A stretch of 64,000 nt of DNA from Megalonaias nervosa (taxonomy: Eukaryota > Mollusca > Bivalvia > Unionida > Unionidae), in contig JAECUM010006824.1 of assembly GCA_016617855.1 (NCBI GenBank), positions 58,698 through 122,697 on the forward strand, read 5' to 3'. Positions 1 to 9,731 of the stretch are shown here, one piece after another. Each line of letters opens with the position of its first letter. Position 1 is the first letter of the stretch. The notes below the pieces were generated by a model. The model was not told the DNA's origin, searched no databases, and worked only from the letters and a program-made list of their open reading frames with translations. A program made the position numbers and the translations under genes.

Positions 1-400
1 ACCGCGTTGCACCAACATCTTTTTCTTTTGATGAATGGGTATTGTCTTTTGGACCATTTGGCGAAGAACGTGTCGATGTTTGGCTAAGCATTCTTTCTTA
101 TGTTTAGACAAAGGTATCGTTCCTTTCAAGATATTCAGACAACATTCGCTCACGTTATCGATGACGTCTTTGGAAGCAGTTTGAATGAGTTGTTTTCTCA
201 TGGGTGCAGAAGCTTTGTGGACAGGACGGACAACATGTCCCAATGTTTGACTAAATAAGGAGGCAGTTCGTTTCTTTTCTTCCTTTGGGGGTAGAAGAAG
301 GATGTCTCTGGGGGGGGGTGGCATCTTTGTTTGTTGGCTGGTTGGTTCCGGATCGCACACCAAAAATACACTAACGTCGATAACTTGGCACACGGCCTTT
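1..400 (-). pseudogene. Distal degraded copy of the basic tandem-repeat protein of element A
   Basis: On the minus strand this stretch contains a peptide with CLAKHRH followed by a Lys-rich tail, resembling the AKHRRH core in the two better copies between 404 and 960. The DNA around 82-110 also resembles 523-553 and 808-837. Frames are interrupted, so I read it as a third, more divergent unit of the same tandem array, cut by the window edge. The function of the protein is unknown. Its Lys/Arg/His richness would suit DNA or RNA binding, which is inference from composition alone. Confidence 0.4.
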
Positions 401-403
401 TAA

Positions 404-1686
404 TCATTTTTGGACTATCGCTTCGTCAAAAAAGTGACGATTTTTTTTTCCAAAATCGCCAAAGAATCCTCCTCTTTGGCGACTCCCTTTTTTCTTTGGA
501 CGAGCATGTCTTTTCTGGAGGTGACGTCGATGCTTGGCTAAGTGTTTTCTCGGACGACGAGAATGTCTTTTTCTTTTTCCTTTTCCTTTTTGGACAGAAG
601 AACGACAATGGTGACGGTGTGCACTTCTTCGAGGGGACTTCTTTGGGCGTTCAGGAGCACACACAAGTACACTGAAGTCAATGGCTTGACACGTGTACTT
701 TTATTTTTTTTTTATTTTTGATAAGAGGATTTGTCCAAACCTTTTGACGATATTTTCTATATAGCCAAAAAATCCTCCCCTTTGTTTGCTTCTCCTTTTC
801 TAGGGGTGACGTCGATGTTTGGCGAAGCGCTTTTCGGATGACGTGACTGTCCTTTTCCTTTTCCTTTTTGGACAGAAGAACGACAATGGTGACGGTGTGC
901 ACGCCTTTAAGGGGACATCTTTGGGCGTTCAGGAGCACAAAAGCACTGAACCCATCGTTTACCTCTAGTCTTTTTTATACTGGAATGCGTCGCCACTGAT
1001 TGTCGGCTCGTCGTTTTCATGGCAGGCATCACACGTCGTGGAGTTGTTCGCAACGGGCTCACTCGGGACAGTTCTTCCTTGGACAAATCCAATAAACTCT
1101 TTGACACGCCCGATCTCTCTTGGACTTTGATTTTTGGGGCAGGTACTTTGTGAGCAGCGGTAACTGCCGCTAAAGAGGAAGAGGGTGTCACCACTGGAGG
1201 AGAAGATATTGGAGACGCTGGTTTCCAATTTTTCATCAATTTAAGAAAGACACGTGTCAAATCGGGTTTGGCAGGCATCACCAGCAACGGAAAAGTGGAA
1301 GAACCTGAGGCTACTGGAGACGCAGTCACCGTTTCGGCAGGTCGTGGTTTGCGAAGGTAAGGTTGCGTTCTGTTGGCAGTACCTCTCTTGCTGGTAGAAA
1401 CTGCTGGGTTTTTCTTTTTCTTTTTTTGAGGCTGTGGCCTGGTCTTGACACTGCTGCTCTTTTTCGTTTTCTTCTGTGTACATAGGGGAGTGGCTTTTAT
1501 CTTGGGGAGGACTTTGGGAGCATTGGGATCCCACTTTAAGAGGGAACGAATGATGACACCTTCTAGAGAACCGCTACCTCCAGGTTTCAAAATGATTTGC
1601 TTTTTGGTTTGAATTGTTGCGTGTAGGCTCGTACAAAAATAACAAGAGAAAAAAGTGAAGCCAACAAGCTTTGTATATTTTAACAA
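404..1686 (-). pseudogene. Lys/Arg/Pro-rich basic protein with repeated C-terminal modules (element A)
   Basis: The N-terminal part (1686-910) is open for about 259 codons and is rich in Pro, Ser, Lys and Thr, with Lys-only runs, and contains ILKPGGSGSLEG. It has no ATG at its upstream edge, so the true start is unclear. The C-terminal part carries the module CAPERPK followed by an Arg/His/Lys-rich stretch (HRHHCRSS, AKHRRHLQKRHARPKKK). The module occurs at 907-940, where a stop at 907-909 and an indel break it, and again at 664-404, where it stays open. Composition recalls protamine-like or adenoviral core proteins that condense DNA, but I see no alignable homology. It is the last gene of the minus-strand set and probably a virion or genome-binding protein; that role is inference. 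Confidence 0.5.
430..960. repeat. Tandem duplication of about 280 bp inside the basic-protein gene
   Basis: Two direct copies can be matched by eye: about 430-680 and about 745-960. Shared blocks include the segment ending in TTTGGGCGTTCAGGAGCACA (near 640-660 and 921-941) and GACGTCGATG-TTGGC (523 and 808). Both copies hold the same coding module. The related sequence at 1-130 suggests a third copy. AATAAA-type sequence on the minus strand near 700-715 could be a polyadenylation signal. Confidence 0.7.
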
Positions 1687-1689
1687 AAT

Positions 1690-2720
1690 AATTTATTTCT
1701 CTAGAAAACAATGTAAAAACTGGAAATAGGACTTACGGTATGTAAATATAATCCAAAATTTAACCAAAGATTGAAAAATACAAGTCCTATCACTAAACAT
1801 TTATAATAAAATCCGGGTTCGAATCTCGATGAAATTCCAATATGGAGACGATGATGTCAGATGAGACCGTTGTACTGGTGGTAACAGATCCTCGATTGAA
1901 TCACAGTTTGTTTCCGTATAACTCCAGAATAAATTTCCGCTGAATTTCTTTCTCCCAGAACTTTTATAAAAAGGTACACTTGTTTAGTTTTCTAGAGAAT
2001 AAATTATTTAAATTCCAAAAACTAGAAAAACTTCAGAACAAGCCGGCATCAACAATATCAAACATCTTGTACCCTCAAGGTGTCAAGAATACGACTAAAT
2101 GAAAAGCTCTGAGAACGAGTATTAAAACAAAACAAAAACATCATTTCAGTTTCACGTGTTGGGTCACGTGGTCTCTTAACATCGAAAAGCGTAATAAAAA
2201 AAAATGCCAATTTTCACGTAGCTAGAATAGCCCTATCTAAGAACCAAATTCTCACACTGAAAAAAATTTAAAAATAAAGAAAGGCTGTTTACAATCCAGT
2301 TAACACGCGGGCCGAAATGACCTTGGCAATAGCCAATCATTATCACTCGATATTTACAAAATCTATGAGCTAAAAATAGTGCTAATGTAACACCTTTTGC
2401 GTTCTATACAAACATAATTTACTGGAAAAATATCGAATCCCGTGAAAATAATCATTACAATAAAATGTAATGAAACAAAATTAAAATAAAAAAGAATTTT
2501 AAAACTAACACACAAGCAATTTAATTACATATTCGTAACAGAATGTCGATGCGAGGATCGGCCAGTTGCGTCAAGGCTACTTTGTTTCTGTCAAAAAAAA
2601 GCGTTTCGTTTCATGTGGAATGTGCATAATGCCTTGCAGTAATTGACGTGCTGTCACCGTAAACCATCGTAAAAATTTTGGGTGATGTAAATGACACTGG
2701 CATTACGATGATGCCGTTTG
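1690..2720. other. AT-rich spacer within element A
   Basis: About 1 kb without a supportable coding region, between the ATPase remnant and the basic protein. A minus-strand AATAAA near 1688 and a GGTTCGAATC sequence near 1816, which resembles a Pol III B box but lacks an A box or tRNA fold, are the only signals I noticed. Confidence 0.5.
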
Positions 2721-2728
2721 CGCGTAAA

Positions 2729-3060
2729 TCACAGTTTAATTTCTTTTTTGTCTTCTCCTAACATGCCGTTGAAGATGACCAGATTGGTTTGACTAGGATC
2801 AGACACGATTCCGTCGTCTTCGCCAAGAATGCCTTCCACAAAGACGACGAAATTGCCTTGACTTTCTCGCAGAAGGCTGTACGCCGATTGCCACTCTTTG
2901 TAACACCACATGATTCATTGAGGTGGACAATCGATCAGATGATGTTTATGTTCGATCAAACGTTTGACAAATTCGGTTTTGCCTGAACCGCTGCGTCAGG
3001 CAATGAGCATGTTAAAGGGATGGCGAAGATACAAGGCCTCCCAACATGTAACGATCTAAG
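2729..3060 (-). pseudogene. P-loop packaging-type ATPase fragment (FtsK/HerA-like, element A)
   Basis: Read on the minus strand, HPFNMLIA is followed by RSGSGKTEF, a Walker A P-loop, with an in-frame TGA at 2996-2998 lying inside the loop. Then come FVKRLIEHKHH, another TGA at 2915-2917, MWCYKEWQ, and a Walker B-like hydrophobic strand TNLVIF. The arrangement of HPF, a P-loop, WCY-EW and an LVI strand matches the packaging ATPases of Polintons and adintoviruses, which use ATP to fill capsids with DNA. The acidic residues expected after the Walker B strand are absent (Asn-Gly is present). The upstream start is also shifted in frame near 3035. The copy cannot encode a working enzyme. Confidence 0.65.
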
Positions 3061-3168
3061 TGTTCGTCGATGACTTTGAAAGTGGAGGAAGAGGGAGCAG
3101 AGACAGTAGAGGTAGTCAGAGTAGTGTAGGGAATGTCACTTTTGACAGGAAGACAGACAAGACAAGAG

Positions 3169-3177
3169 TTTTTATAC
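3169..3177 (-). promoter_or_regulatory. TATA-like core promoter upstream of the ATPase fragment
   Basis: Minus-strand GTATAAAAA, about 110 nt upstream of the conserved ATPase coding region and just after the stop of the preceding gene. The same motif type precedes other minus-strand genes of element A. Confidence 0.45.
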
Positions 3178-3182
3178 TTTTC

Positions 3183-3533
3183 TCAGGACACATTTATTGC
3201 CATCTTTAAAAGTGAACAACAAGAAAGACAAAAATACATAAAAGCCAAATGGTTAAGTACACGAATAAAAGACACATCAAAACGATCATAGTGGAATATA
3301 AACAAGTCTTTGTACAACATTTTTTGGTCATCAAGATGTGGTATCGTAGGGACAGTGTGTAATGTTCTTAGAGTCTCTACACTCCTTGGCAGAGTCACAC
3401 AGAGGTCCTCTCGGAATGGCCTTTCGGGGATGTCAATCGCAATCCTGTCCTCTCCTGAAGGGAGTGGTTCTTCTTCTTCTTCTGGCACTGTCACTAACAC
3501 AGGTTTAAAAGTTACTTTTTTTAACTGAACGTT
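3183..3533 (-). CDS. Unknown protein with acidic N-terminal segment (element A)
   Basis: An open frame of about 116 codons without an ATG at its upstream edge, so the start is lost or lies in another frame. It begins VQLKKVTFKPV, runs into a Glu-rich stretch (PEEEEEPLPSGED) and ends with a hydrophobic, Cys-containing tail. A minus-strand AATAAA overlaps its end (near 3190). I do not recognise the family. Its place between the F-box-like cluster and the ATPase makes it part of the viral gene set. Confidence 0.35.
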   Translation of the reverse strand, partial: NVQLKKVTFKPVLVTVPEEEEEPLPSGEDRIAIDIPERPFREDLCVTLPRSVETLRTLHTVPTIPHLDDQKMLYKDLFIFHYDRFDVSFIRVLNHLAFMYFCLSCCSLLKMAINVS

Positions 3534-3541
3534 TTAATTTT

Positions 3542-3800
3542 TTAGGATGACAAATCCTGGACATAGTCTGACACTTCTTTTGTCCACGCCTCGAAACCCC
3601 AACTTTTCCAGTCACGTACATCTTTCCAGTGAGGGTGTAAGTCACAAGCTACACACACATCATCGTACACATCTTCAGTACCTAAAAGTTGACGAATCTT
3701 TCTTTCCTGTAGAGGTCGAGAAGTATCGAGATGAAAGCGCAAATCTTTTAACAGAATGAGTCTCTCGTGTACATTTAAAGGGACCACTTTCATGTTTTGG
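3542..3800 (-). CDS. Unknown ORF, possibly the frameshifted tail of the third paralogue
   Basis: Open for about 80 codons, containing VHERLILLKDLRFHLDTS and a CVACDLHPHW segment. It begins as the frame of the neighbouring paralogue fragment (3790-4011) closes, so it may be the rest of that protein after a frameshift or a separate small gene. No domain recognised. Confidence 0.35.
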
Positions 3801-4011
3801 TTGGTATGTACTGTTCGTAAAGAGCCCACAAGGAATCGGCCGGTAAACAAAATCCCAGAAAGCACGTCACTAAGACACACACCACACGTCGGCCCCAATT
3901 CAATAGACACAGTTCTCGTAAAATACGATGGTAATCCTCCACCGTCTGAAAACTGTCATTGATTTCCTTTCACGGAATCTGTTGTATCACGAATAATAAA
4001 GGTCGTGGCAT
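3790..4011 (-). pseudogene. Third tandem relative of the F-box-like family, C-terminal half only
   Basis: From an ATG at 4011 the frame reads MPRPLLFVIQQIP, a TGA, then FQTVEDYHRILREL and a Cys-rich hydrophobic end, stopping at 3790-3792. TVEDYHRIL matches TLEDYQNLL in the second relative (4024-4465) and TLEDFNDIL in the first (4471-4857), in the same relative position. The N-terminal F-box-like part is missing. The ATG lies only about 10 nt after a TATA-like box, so it may not be the real start. Function unknown. Confidence 0.5.
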
Positions 4012-4019
4012 GGTAGCCC

Positions 4020-4030
4020 GTTTTTATACC
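4020..4030 (-). promoter_or_regulatory. TATA-like box before the third paralogue
   Basis: Minus-strand GGTATAAAAAC, directly after the stop of the second relative. It resembles the boxes at 3169 and 5525. Confidence 0.45.
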
Positions 4031-4465
4031 CTCTTTGGTGTGAGGTAATAAGTGTACTTTTTGAACAGCATCGGTTTTATTTTAGTACCGCACCAAAAAT
4101 ATTTAGTCACTAACTCACATACCACATGTCGTACAGAAGTTTCCTCTTGAACCAAGATTTGTTGGTGTAAAAGATTTTGGTAATCCTCTAACGTGTCTTT
4201 TGGAATTCGGTGTATTAGGATCACCTTGTAAGTAGAATGAGTGTTATCCAAAACTTTATGAATCTCACGTGATTCATCAATGGAAAGCTCTCACATGAAT
4301 CAGTCCTCTTATAGCATTCAGGTACCAGTGGTTCAAACATCGGTGACGTAACGGATGCAATTGATCTTTGCGTTTCACTTGTATTTTGACCAGTTCTCGG
4401 TAAATGCGTTCTCTCAACTCCACAGGCAAACCACGAATGTTCTCTTGTAAAGTATCCATGACCAT
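4024..4465 (-). pseudogene. Second tandem F-box-like protein, frameshifted
   Basis: The N-terminal part, from an ATG at 4465, carries IRGLPVELRERIYREL, an LPxEL-x-IY pattern like the first helices of an F-box. The frame then closes at 4277. In another frame the same protein continues with SREIHKVLDNTHSTYKV, then KDTLEDYQNLLHQ and HVVCELVTKYFW, to a stop at 4024. REIHK and TLEDY/F are shared with the first relative, so one frameshift splits this gene. The ATG almost touches the stop of the preceding gene. F-box proteins recruit substrates to SCF ubiquitin ligases; that role is inference from a short motif. Confidence 0.5.
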
Positions 4466-4470
4466 GTCAG

Positions 4471-4857
4471 TCAAACACTACTCCTAGAACGAAAGTGACG
4501 GATGTAGTGAGTAATTTCTGGCCACTGCCATTCCAGGAAACGATCAAGAATGTCATTAAAATCTTCTAATGTAAATGGTCTAAAGCGGAATATTCGGAAG
4601 AACGCACACTTCATCCAGAGAAATCTGACTTGTTTGTTGACTTTTGTCAATTTCCTCTTGTGAATTTCTCGACATAAAAGTTCCTCGGTCACCAATTGAG
4701 ATTTTGCTATGACAAGTCCCTGCCAAATTTCCTTGTAGATCTTTTCTTGCAATTCGTTTGGTAATCTTTGAATAGTATTTTTGAATTGGCATTTAAATAC
4801 TTGTCTAGGTGTTGTCCAACGTTTGACTCCTAGCCAAACAGGTTTCTTAAATGACAT
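4471..4857 (-). CDS. First tandem F-box-like small protein (element A), apparently intact
   Basis: An open frame of 128 codons from an ATG at 4857, chosen because it lies 12 nt after the stop of the BIR gene. It contains TIQRLPNELQEKIYKEIWQ near residues 25-45, an LPxELxxxIY pattern as in F-box N-termini, then CREIHK, and FTLEDFNDILDRF near the C-terminus. Two more relatives follow downstream on the same strand. I know of no described family that matches the C-terminal TLED module. It is the only member of the trio without a visible break. A role in host ubiquitin pathways is a guess from the F-box resemblance and the neighbouring BIR gene. Confidence 0.55.
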   Translation of the reverse strand: MSFKKPVWLGVKRWTTPRQVFKCQFKNTIQRLPNELQEKIYKEIWQGLVIAKSQLVTEELLCREIHKRKLTKVNKQVRFLWMKCAFFRIFRFRPFTLEDFNDILDRFLEWQWPEITHYIRHFRSRSSV

Positions 4858-4868
4858 GGTATGCCACT

Positions 4869-5470
4869 TCAATAACGAGGTCCCACTAAAGGTAGGTAGT
4901 GACAATCCGGAGACCATCGAGCATGTTCCAGGTAAGCGGAATCTTTCTGTTCCCACTCGTGAAGTGACACGCCGCAACTGAAGCACTTGACTTTATCCCC
5001 TTTGCCCAAGTAGATAAATCCGGCTCTAGCTAATTCTTCGGGGGTAGGTCCTCCCAGATATTTAGGCCATTTTCCTCGGAAGGTTTGGAATCGACTTTTA
5101 AAGTCGCAGTATTCAGGCAATCGCACAGTGAACGAATATTCGTCTTTCACAGGTTCATTTCGATGAGGGTACAGTGAAATATGCAGGAGTTTTGGATGAT
5201 ATCCGTAGGGTGGGAGCCGCATGGTTTCATAATGATGACATCCACCATGAAAACCAGTAAAGTGAAAAGGTGTACGCATCCGACAGGTTTGACACGCACA
5301 ACATCACTTTCCATGGTAGGTATAGTCATAGCAAAATTCCCATGATGTGATACTGAATCACTGAAATAACATCGTACGGCATCCCTGCCATCGCAAGGCA
5401 CAGCATCGTACTCAAGTTTCTCGTTGGACTTCAGTCTTACGCTTGATACTTGCTGTGTGAAAGGATTCAT
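4869..5470 (-). pseudogene. BIR-domain (IAP-like) protein of element A, frameshifted
   Basis: From the ATG at 5470, about 60 nt after a TATA box, a leader of about 65 residues without recognised domain is followed near 5280 by a change of frame. The second frame ends at 4869 and contains one BIR domain (about 5095-4896). The BIR has the R-x-F start, the GGPTPEELARAGF core and all zinc ligands in C-x2-C-x16-H-x6-C spacing (CFSCG, then EHARWSPDC). No RING follows. BIR proteins of insect viruses and hosts bind caspases or related factors and block apoptosis; whether this one did so is inference. The domain itself is well preserved while the gene is split. Confidence 0.8.
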
Positions 5471-5524
5471 CTTTCTCGCTTGGTGTTGGTAGTTACAATG
5501 AACTATAGGTCTTGGACGTTGTCG

Positions 5525-5535
5525 CTTTTTATATG
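5525..5535 (-). promoter_or_regulatory. TATA box of the BIR gene
   Basis: Minus-strand CATATAAAAAG lies about 55 nt before the ATG at 5470 and starts immediately after the polymerase stop codon. This is the spacing expected for a TATA box with a short 5' leader. Confidence 0.55.
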
Positions 5536-8500
5536 CTAACCAATATCAGTGTAACCGTATGGTAAAGTAAAGTGACTGGGAAGCCGTACTCGCTTCTGGT
5601 ACACGATTTGGTAGCCTTTTTCCAAGGGTCGACTGACGATTTGGTGTGTGGGTAAACGTACAATCTTGTGAGGTTCGTTGGTTGTCACTTTAAAGTTTTC
5701 ATCCTCTCCAGACTTCAAGACTTCATTCAATACACCAAAGTTCACCAGTCGACTGGTGCGATAATTGAGAGTCAATCCTTTCACTTTACACTCGGTGTGC
5801 ACTTCTCCTTCTGGGTCCCGGTATTCGTAGCCGAAAGTTTTTGGACCGCCACTTGCAAAACTTAGAATCTTGTCGTTGGGGTGCTCGTCCGTCCAGGCTC
5901 CTAAACGGTCTCCTTCGATGTCAGGGTGACAGTAACCCAGGCGATCGATGTACATGCAACTGTCCGTGTCAAAGTACAGCACACGATCTCCTAACTGGTG
6001 TAACGCTTCGTACAATTTTAAGCGAGCATGGGTTGTCACGTAGGCTGCAATGATGACATATCCAAATTCGTCGGCTTCTACTAAGTCCAGTTGTTCTTCG
6101 TAATTGACTAGGATCAAGTCCTCACGAACGACGTCCACGTGTTTCATGTAATTGGTTTTGTCGTGAATCATTTGGAAGTAGCGGGAAAGTTCTGTTAAAT
6201 ACTCCGTCTTGGGTAAACACGGTCGTTGTGACATTTTGCCCCACAAACAATTTAACATCACTTTGGCAAACGATCGCCTTCCTTCGTTTTTCTCGATGTG
6301 GTCTAAAGTGATGCCTTCCTGTTCCCAATATTTATCTTTGAATTTCTTTTGGTCTTCGGGAGTGTGGTACCAGGAAGGTTAGCCGCTGCCTTCTTGTTTC
6401 AGTTTCAAAAAGGCATCCACGTAGTCTGCGAAAATACCTTTCTGAGTCTCGTCGCCCTTGTGGTATTTTTATGTCTTGGGAAAGTGCTAAATTTCGTACA
6501 TTTCTAACAGTTGGTATCCCATGTCCAGAGCTTTGAACAATTCCACGGTGACCCACGTTCCCGTTAAGGCACGTTCTTCCTAGGTGTGCTGACAAGGTCG
6601 GTCGTGATTGCACGTTTCGGCACAAGTACGGCACAAGGGAAACATCAGTTTTCCTTGGCAATGGTGAGGTCAAATGGGATGGTACAAGTTCGTGGGAGGC
6701 AAGACTTTGCATCTGATCAATCCTTCGTACTGTCGAATCTTTTCCAGGTCGATGTGTTTCGTCAGCAATTGTGGGTGCCCTGCGGGAAAGTGACAATATT
6801 TGCACACGTAAGGATACAGAGAACACACGTCCAAGTATTTGATTTCCTCTCCTTTCTCCTCGCTGGCTTGGTACAGCAAACAGGTGGCATTCGTCCATCC
6901 TCCGTTAAAACTGTCCCTTGGGTTCAGAGGGTCCACCAGCTTCTAACTTTCCACGATGCGTTTAAACTCGGGATAAGTTTTTGAATCGGTCATCTTACTC
7001 ATGTTCCCAAATTTCCACCACTTGGTATCCTTGCTGTTTTAATTTCAATCGCCGCTGAAAAGTGGCCTGGTACAAGTCTTCCATGGTCCGTTGTAAAAAC
7101 TGATTTTTAGTGCCACGTTGAGGGTAACAGATGGGACAACCGTGAAATAAGCACCCGTTAAACTCGTACACGATCTTGGGGTTTTCTAAGTTACAACCAT
7201 CCACCGAATACGTTCCGATGGTCTTTTCGCCTCCTCCGTTGCGAGCATGTTGGATCCATTTGTCTTCCTTGTCGCACAAGTAATGTAACCAGCATAGGGC
7301 TTTGACCGAGTATTAACGTCTGACAAAGTTCGTCGTTTGAGGCCTTATGACAGCCAGGGTGTTTTCGGGCATGAATCGTTGAGAGTACACTAAGAAACAC
7401 GCTTTGGTAATAGTGCAGGCTTCTTTCAAAGGGTCGATCCCTCCGTACTCCATGAATAATTCTCGAAATTTTCTACAGCAACGCCGTAAAATGTCCACGT
7501 CGGAACGACAATATTTTAACATTTCTTCCTGAAAGTCAAAGGGGTCCGAGGCGTGAGTCTGGTTCCAAGCGTAGAAAGCTTCATGTTATTCGGTACGCAT
7601 GTTATCGGGGTCTTAGTAGTGACCATCAGGCAAATGGGATAGAACGGCGTGTTGATTGGCTTCTGTATTGAAAAAGTGCGGAAAATAACCTTTCACCATT
7701 TCTGTCAATCCAAACGTTTTAGGCATTCGACTCAAAGGCATAGCCAAGTAACTCACCGAATCTTTAAACTGCACTTGTCCCGCTTGCGTGGAAATGATTT
7801 TGGCTCCGTTCAAAGTCACTCTAGGACGTTCGGTACTTTGTTCCGTATAGTATCTCAAAAGAAACTGTCCATCGTATCCCGAGAAATTGCGAACCATCAC
7901 CGTGGCATAGCGATGACAATATCCCTAACGTTCGATGTCCTCTTCACTCCACATCTCGTCGATGGGGTCTAAGATCCACTGGGCGAAATCGGCCAGCGTG
8001 TTCAGTCCCCGAAACATTTTTTCACGTCCTCCAGGAATCTTGCTGCAGTGAGGGCAATGACTAAAGAAAGGCTCTTGGATGCACTTCTCGCACGCTCGGT
8101 GAGCCACGCAGAAATTAGGAATGTGAATACCAGTCTCTTGCATGCATTCGAAATCGAAAAAGATGAAATTCCCTTTCATCTGTTCATCTTTCTCTTCATG
8201 TTTGGAATGGTATTTTTGAATGTAGCATTCGTGTTCCAAGTCCACGATTTGGTGACAAATGTGACATCGCTTCTTTCCTGAACATAAGTGCGCCTTGGCA
8301 TTATTGGTACGTATCACTTGTCCACAAGTAGGGCACAATCTCAGCAGCTGACAAGCACTTTTATGCTGTGAACCTTGCATTTTCCGATGTTGTTGGTAAC
8401 AGGTCGGACTGACAAAAGTGCGCTGACAAGCTGAGCAATGCACTTGTTCGTTTCCTTCGTCCAGACAGGGTTTAGAGGCTAAACATCTCTCACATCTCGA

Positions 8501-9585
8501 TCCACAATGCTTATATTGCTCTCGATTGTTATAGCCATGGTCACATTTCTCACAGTAATAACCGTATCCCAGGAATCCTGTGATATTGGTAATGGTATCG
8601 AAATGTTCATCGTGATGATAGACGTGAATGTAATTTCCGTCTTTGAAATTTTTGCCTCGAAACAACAGAGGTCCGCGCACTTCTTGATTGTGCACTTTCA
8701 AGGTGTAGCGTGGTGCCAAGACGTCTTGCAATTTTTGCATTTCAGGAATGCCACAAGCGGTGTCTTTGGATATCCCCGCTTGCTGTAACAGGAGTTCTGC
8801 TTCTCTTCGTTGTTTGACTCCATCCGATTGTCGAAATTTTTCCAGGCTCTTATCCATTCTACCGTGTCGTTCTTGTCGGCATATGTTCGTCCCACCACAA
8901 TGGCTCGGGCTAAACACATCTGGTCTTGATGATTGTTAATTTGCACAAGGCTGCGCTTGACGCTGCGAAGGTCGTCCACCAATAATACCTTTCTTCGCTG
9001 TCCGGTCCCTTGGGGTAGAGACACGTGGATCATGAACAGTGTCGCTTTTCCGTCGGTGATGTGAAACTTGTCGTTGGATTGCTGTACGCGTTGAATCTTG
9101 TCGATGACTTTGGAAGGTGTCAATTCTGCTGGGCTGCTAAACTCGATCCAAACGGGGAATTTCAAGCTGTCGTGATGAATGGAAAGTCTCAAGCGGTCGT
9201 CTTCTTTTGCTTCACATTGCTGTTTCAGTGTGGTTAAGAAAGAATCCCACGCATCGATGATGAATCCCTCTGCTTTCTCCAACGGTACGTCGGACTTGAA
9301 ATCTTTAAACTTCACCGTGTACGTGTAGGCTGTGGTTCTGAATTTTCTAGAGGAGCGTTTGTCCGTCTCTCGAATGTGGTGGAACTTTTCAGGGTTTACT
9401 GGTGGTAACGGCCGACTTTGGCTGAGTGTAGAATATCTGGGTCTGGTTTTTGGCTCACTCGTGTCATCTTCAAAATAGCTGGCATGAATTTGAGCTAAGA
9501 CTTCGGCTACTGTGCGAGGCGATAAATTACGTTTCTGCCTCTCACTTTCTTCTCCTTTCTTAACGAAATGATGCGATCGTTTCAT
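5536..9585 (-). pseudogene. Protein-primed family B DNA polymerase of an adintovirus/Polinton-like element, broken
   Basis: This would replicate the viral genome from a terminal protein. From the ATG at 9585, about 47 nt after a TATA box, a basic N-terminal region leads to Cys-rich zinc-finger-like segments (YYCEKCDHGY; CERCL). Exonuclease motifs follow: FFDFECM (about 8141-8172), NFSGYDGQF (7862-7888) and YCRSD (7498-7512). Polymerase motif A is DVCSLYP (6808-6834), motif B KVMLNCLWGK (6236-6268) and motif C YFDTDS (5960-5977). The total matches a polymerase of about 1,350 residues. It is inactivated by a frameshift near 8840-8885, another near 6930-6960, and in-frame stops at 7925, 7613, 7586, 7313, 6995, 6670, 6580, 6487, 6469 and 6379. 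All three stop codons occur, so code reassignment is unlikely. Catalytic residues survive, which points to fairly recent decay. Confidence 0.9.
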
Positions 9586-9731
9586 CTTGACTGCAACATG
9601 TCAAATGACTACATTTGAAACGCCATGGACACCTTTATATCCATGTAAGACCAATGTATATATATATATATATATATAGGGCTAGTGCCTTCCCTCTCAA
9701 TATTCATTTCACTCTCAAACCGACCAGCACG
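9586..9731. promoter_or_regulatory. Divergent promoter region between polymerase and zinc-knuckle genes
   Basis: A 146-bp gap between two divergent ATGs. Minus-strand GGATATAAAGG (9632-9642) lies about 47 nt from the polymerase ATG. A plus-strand TA run with TATATATA (about 9655-9678) lies about 54 nt from the zinc-knuckle ATG. Both distances fit TATA boxes with short leaders. Confidence 0.5.

Noticed and set aside
1806..1830. tRNA or SINE head
   Set aside because: Only a B-box-like GGTTCGAATC is seen, with no A box at the right distance.
5536..9585. Alternative genetic code explaining in-frame stops in the polymerase
   Set aside because: TAA, TAG and TGA all occur in frame, with frameshifts as well, which fits decay and not reassignment.
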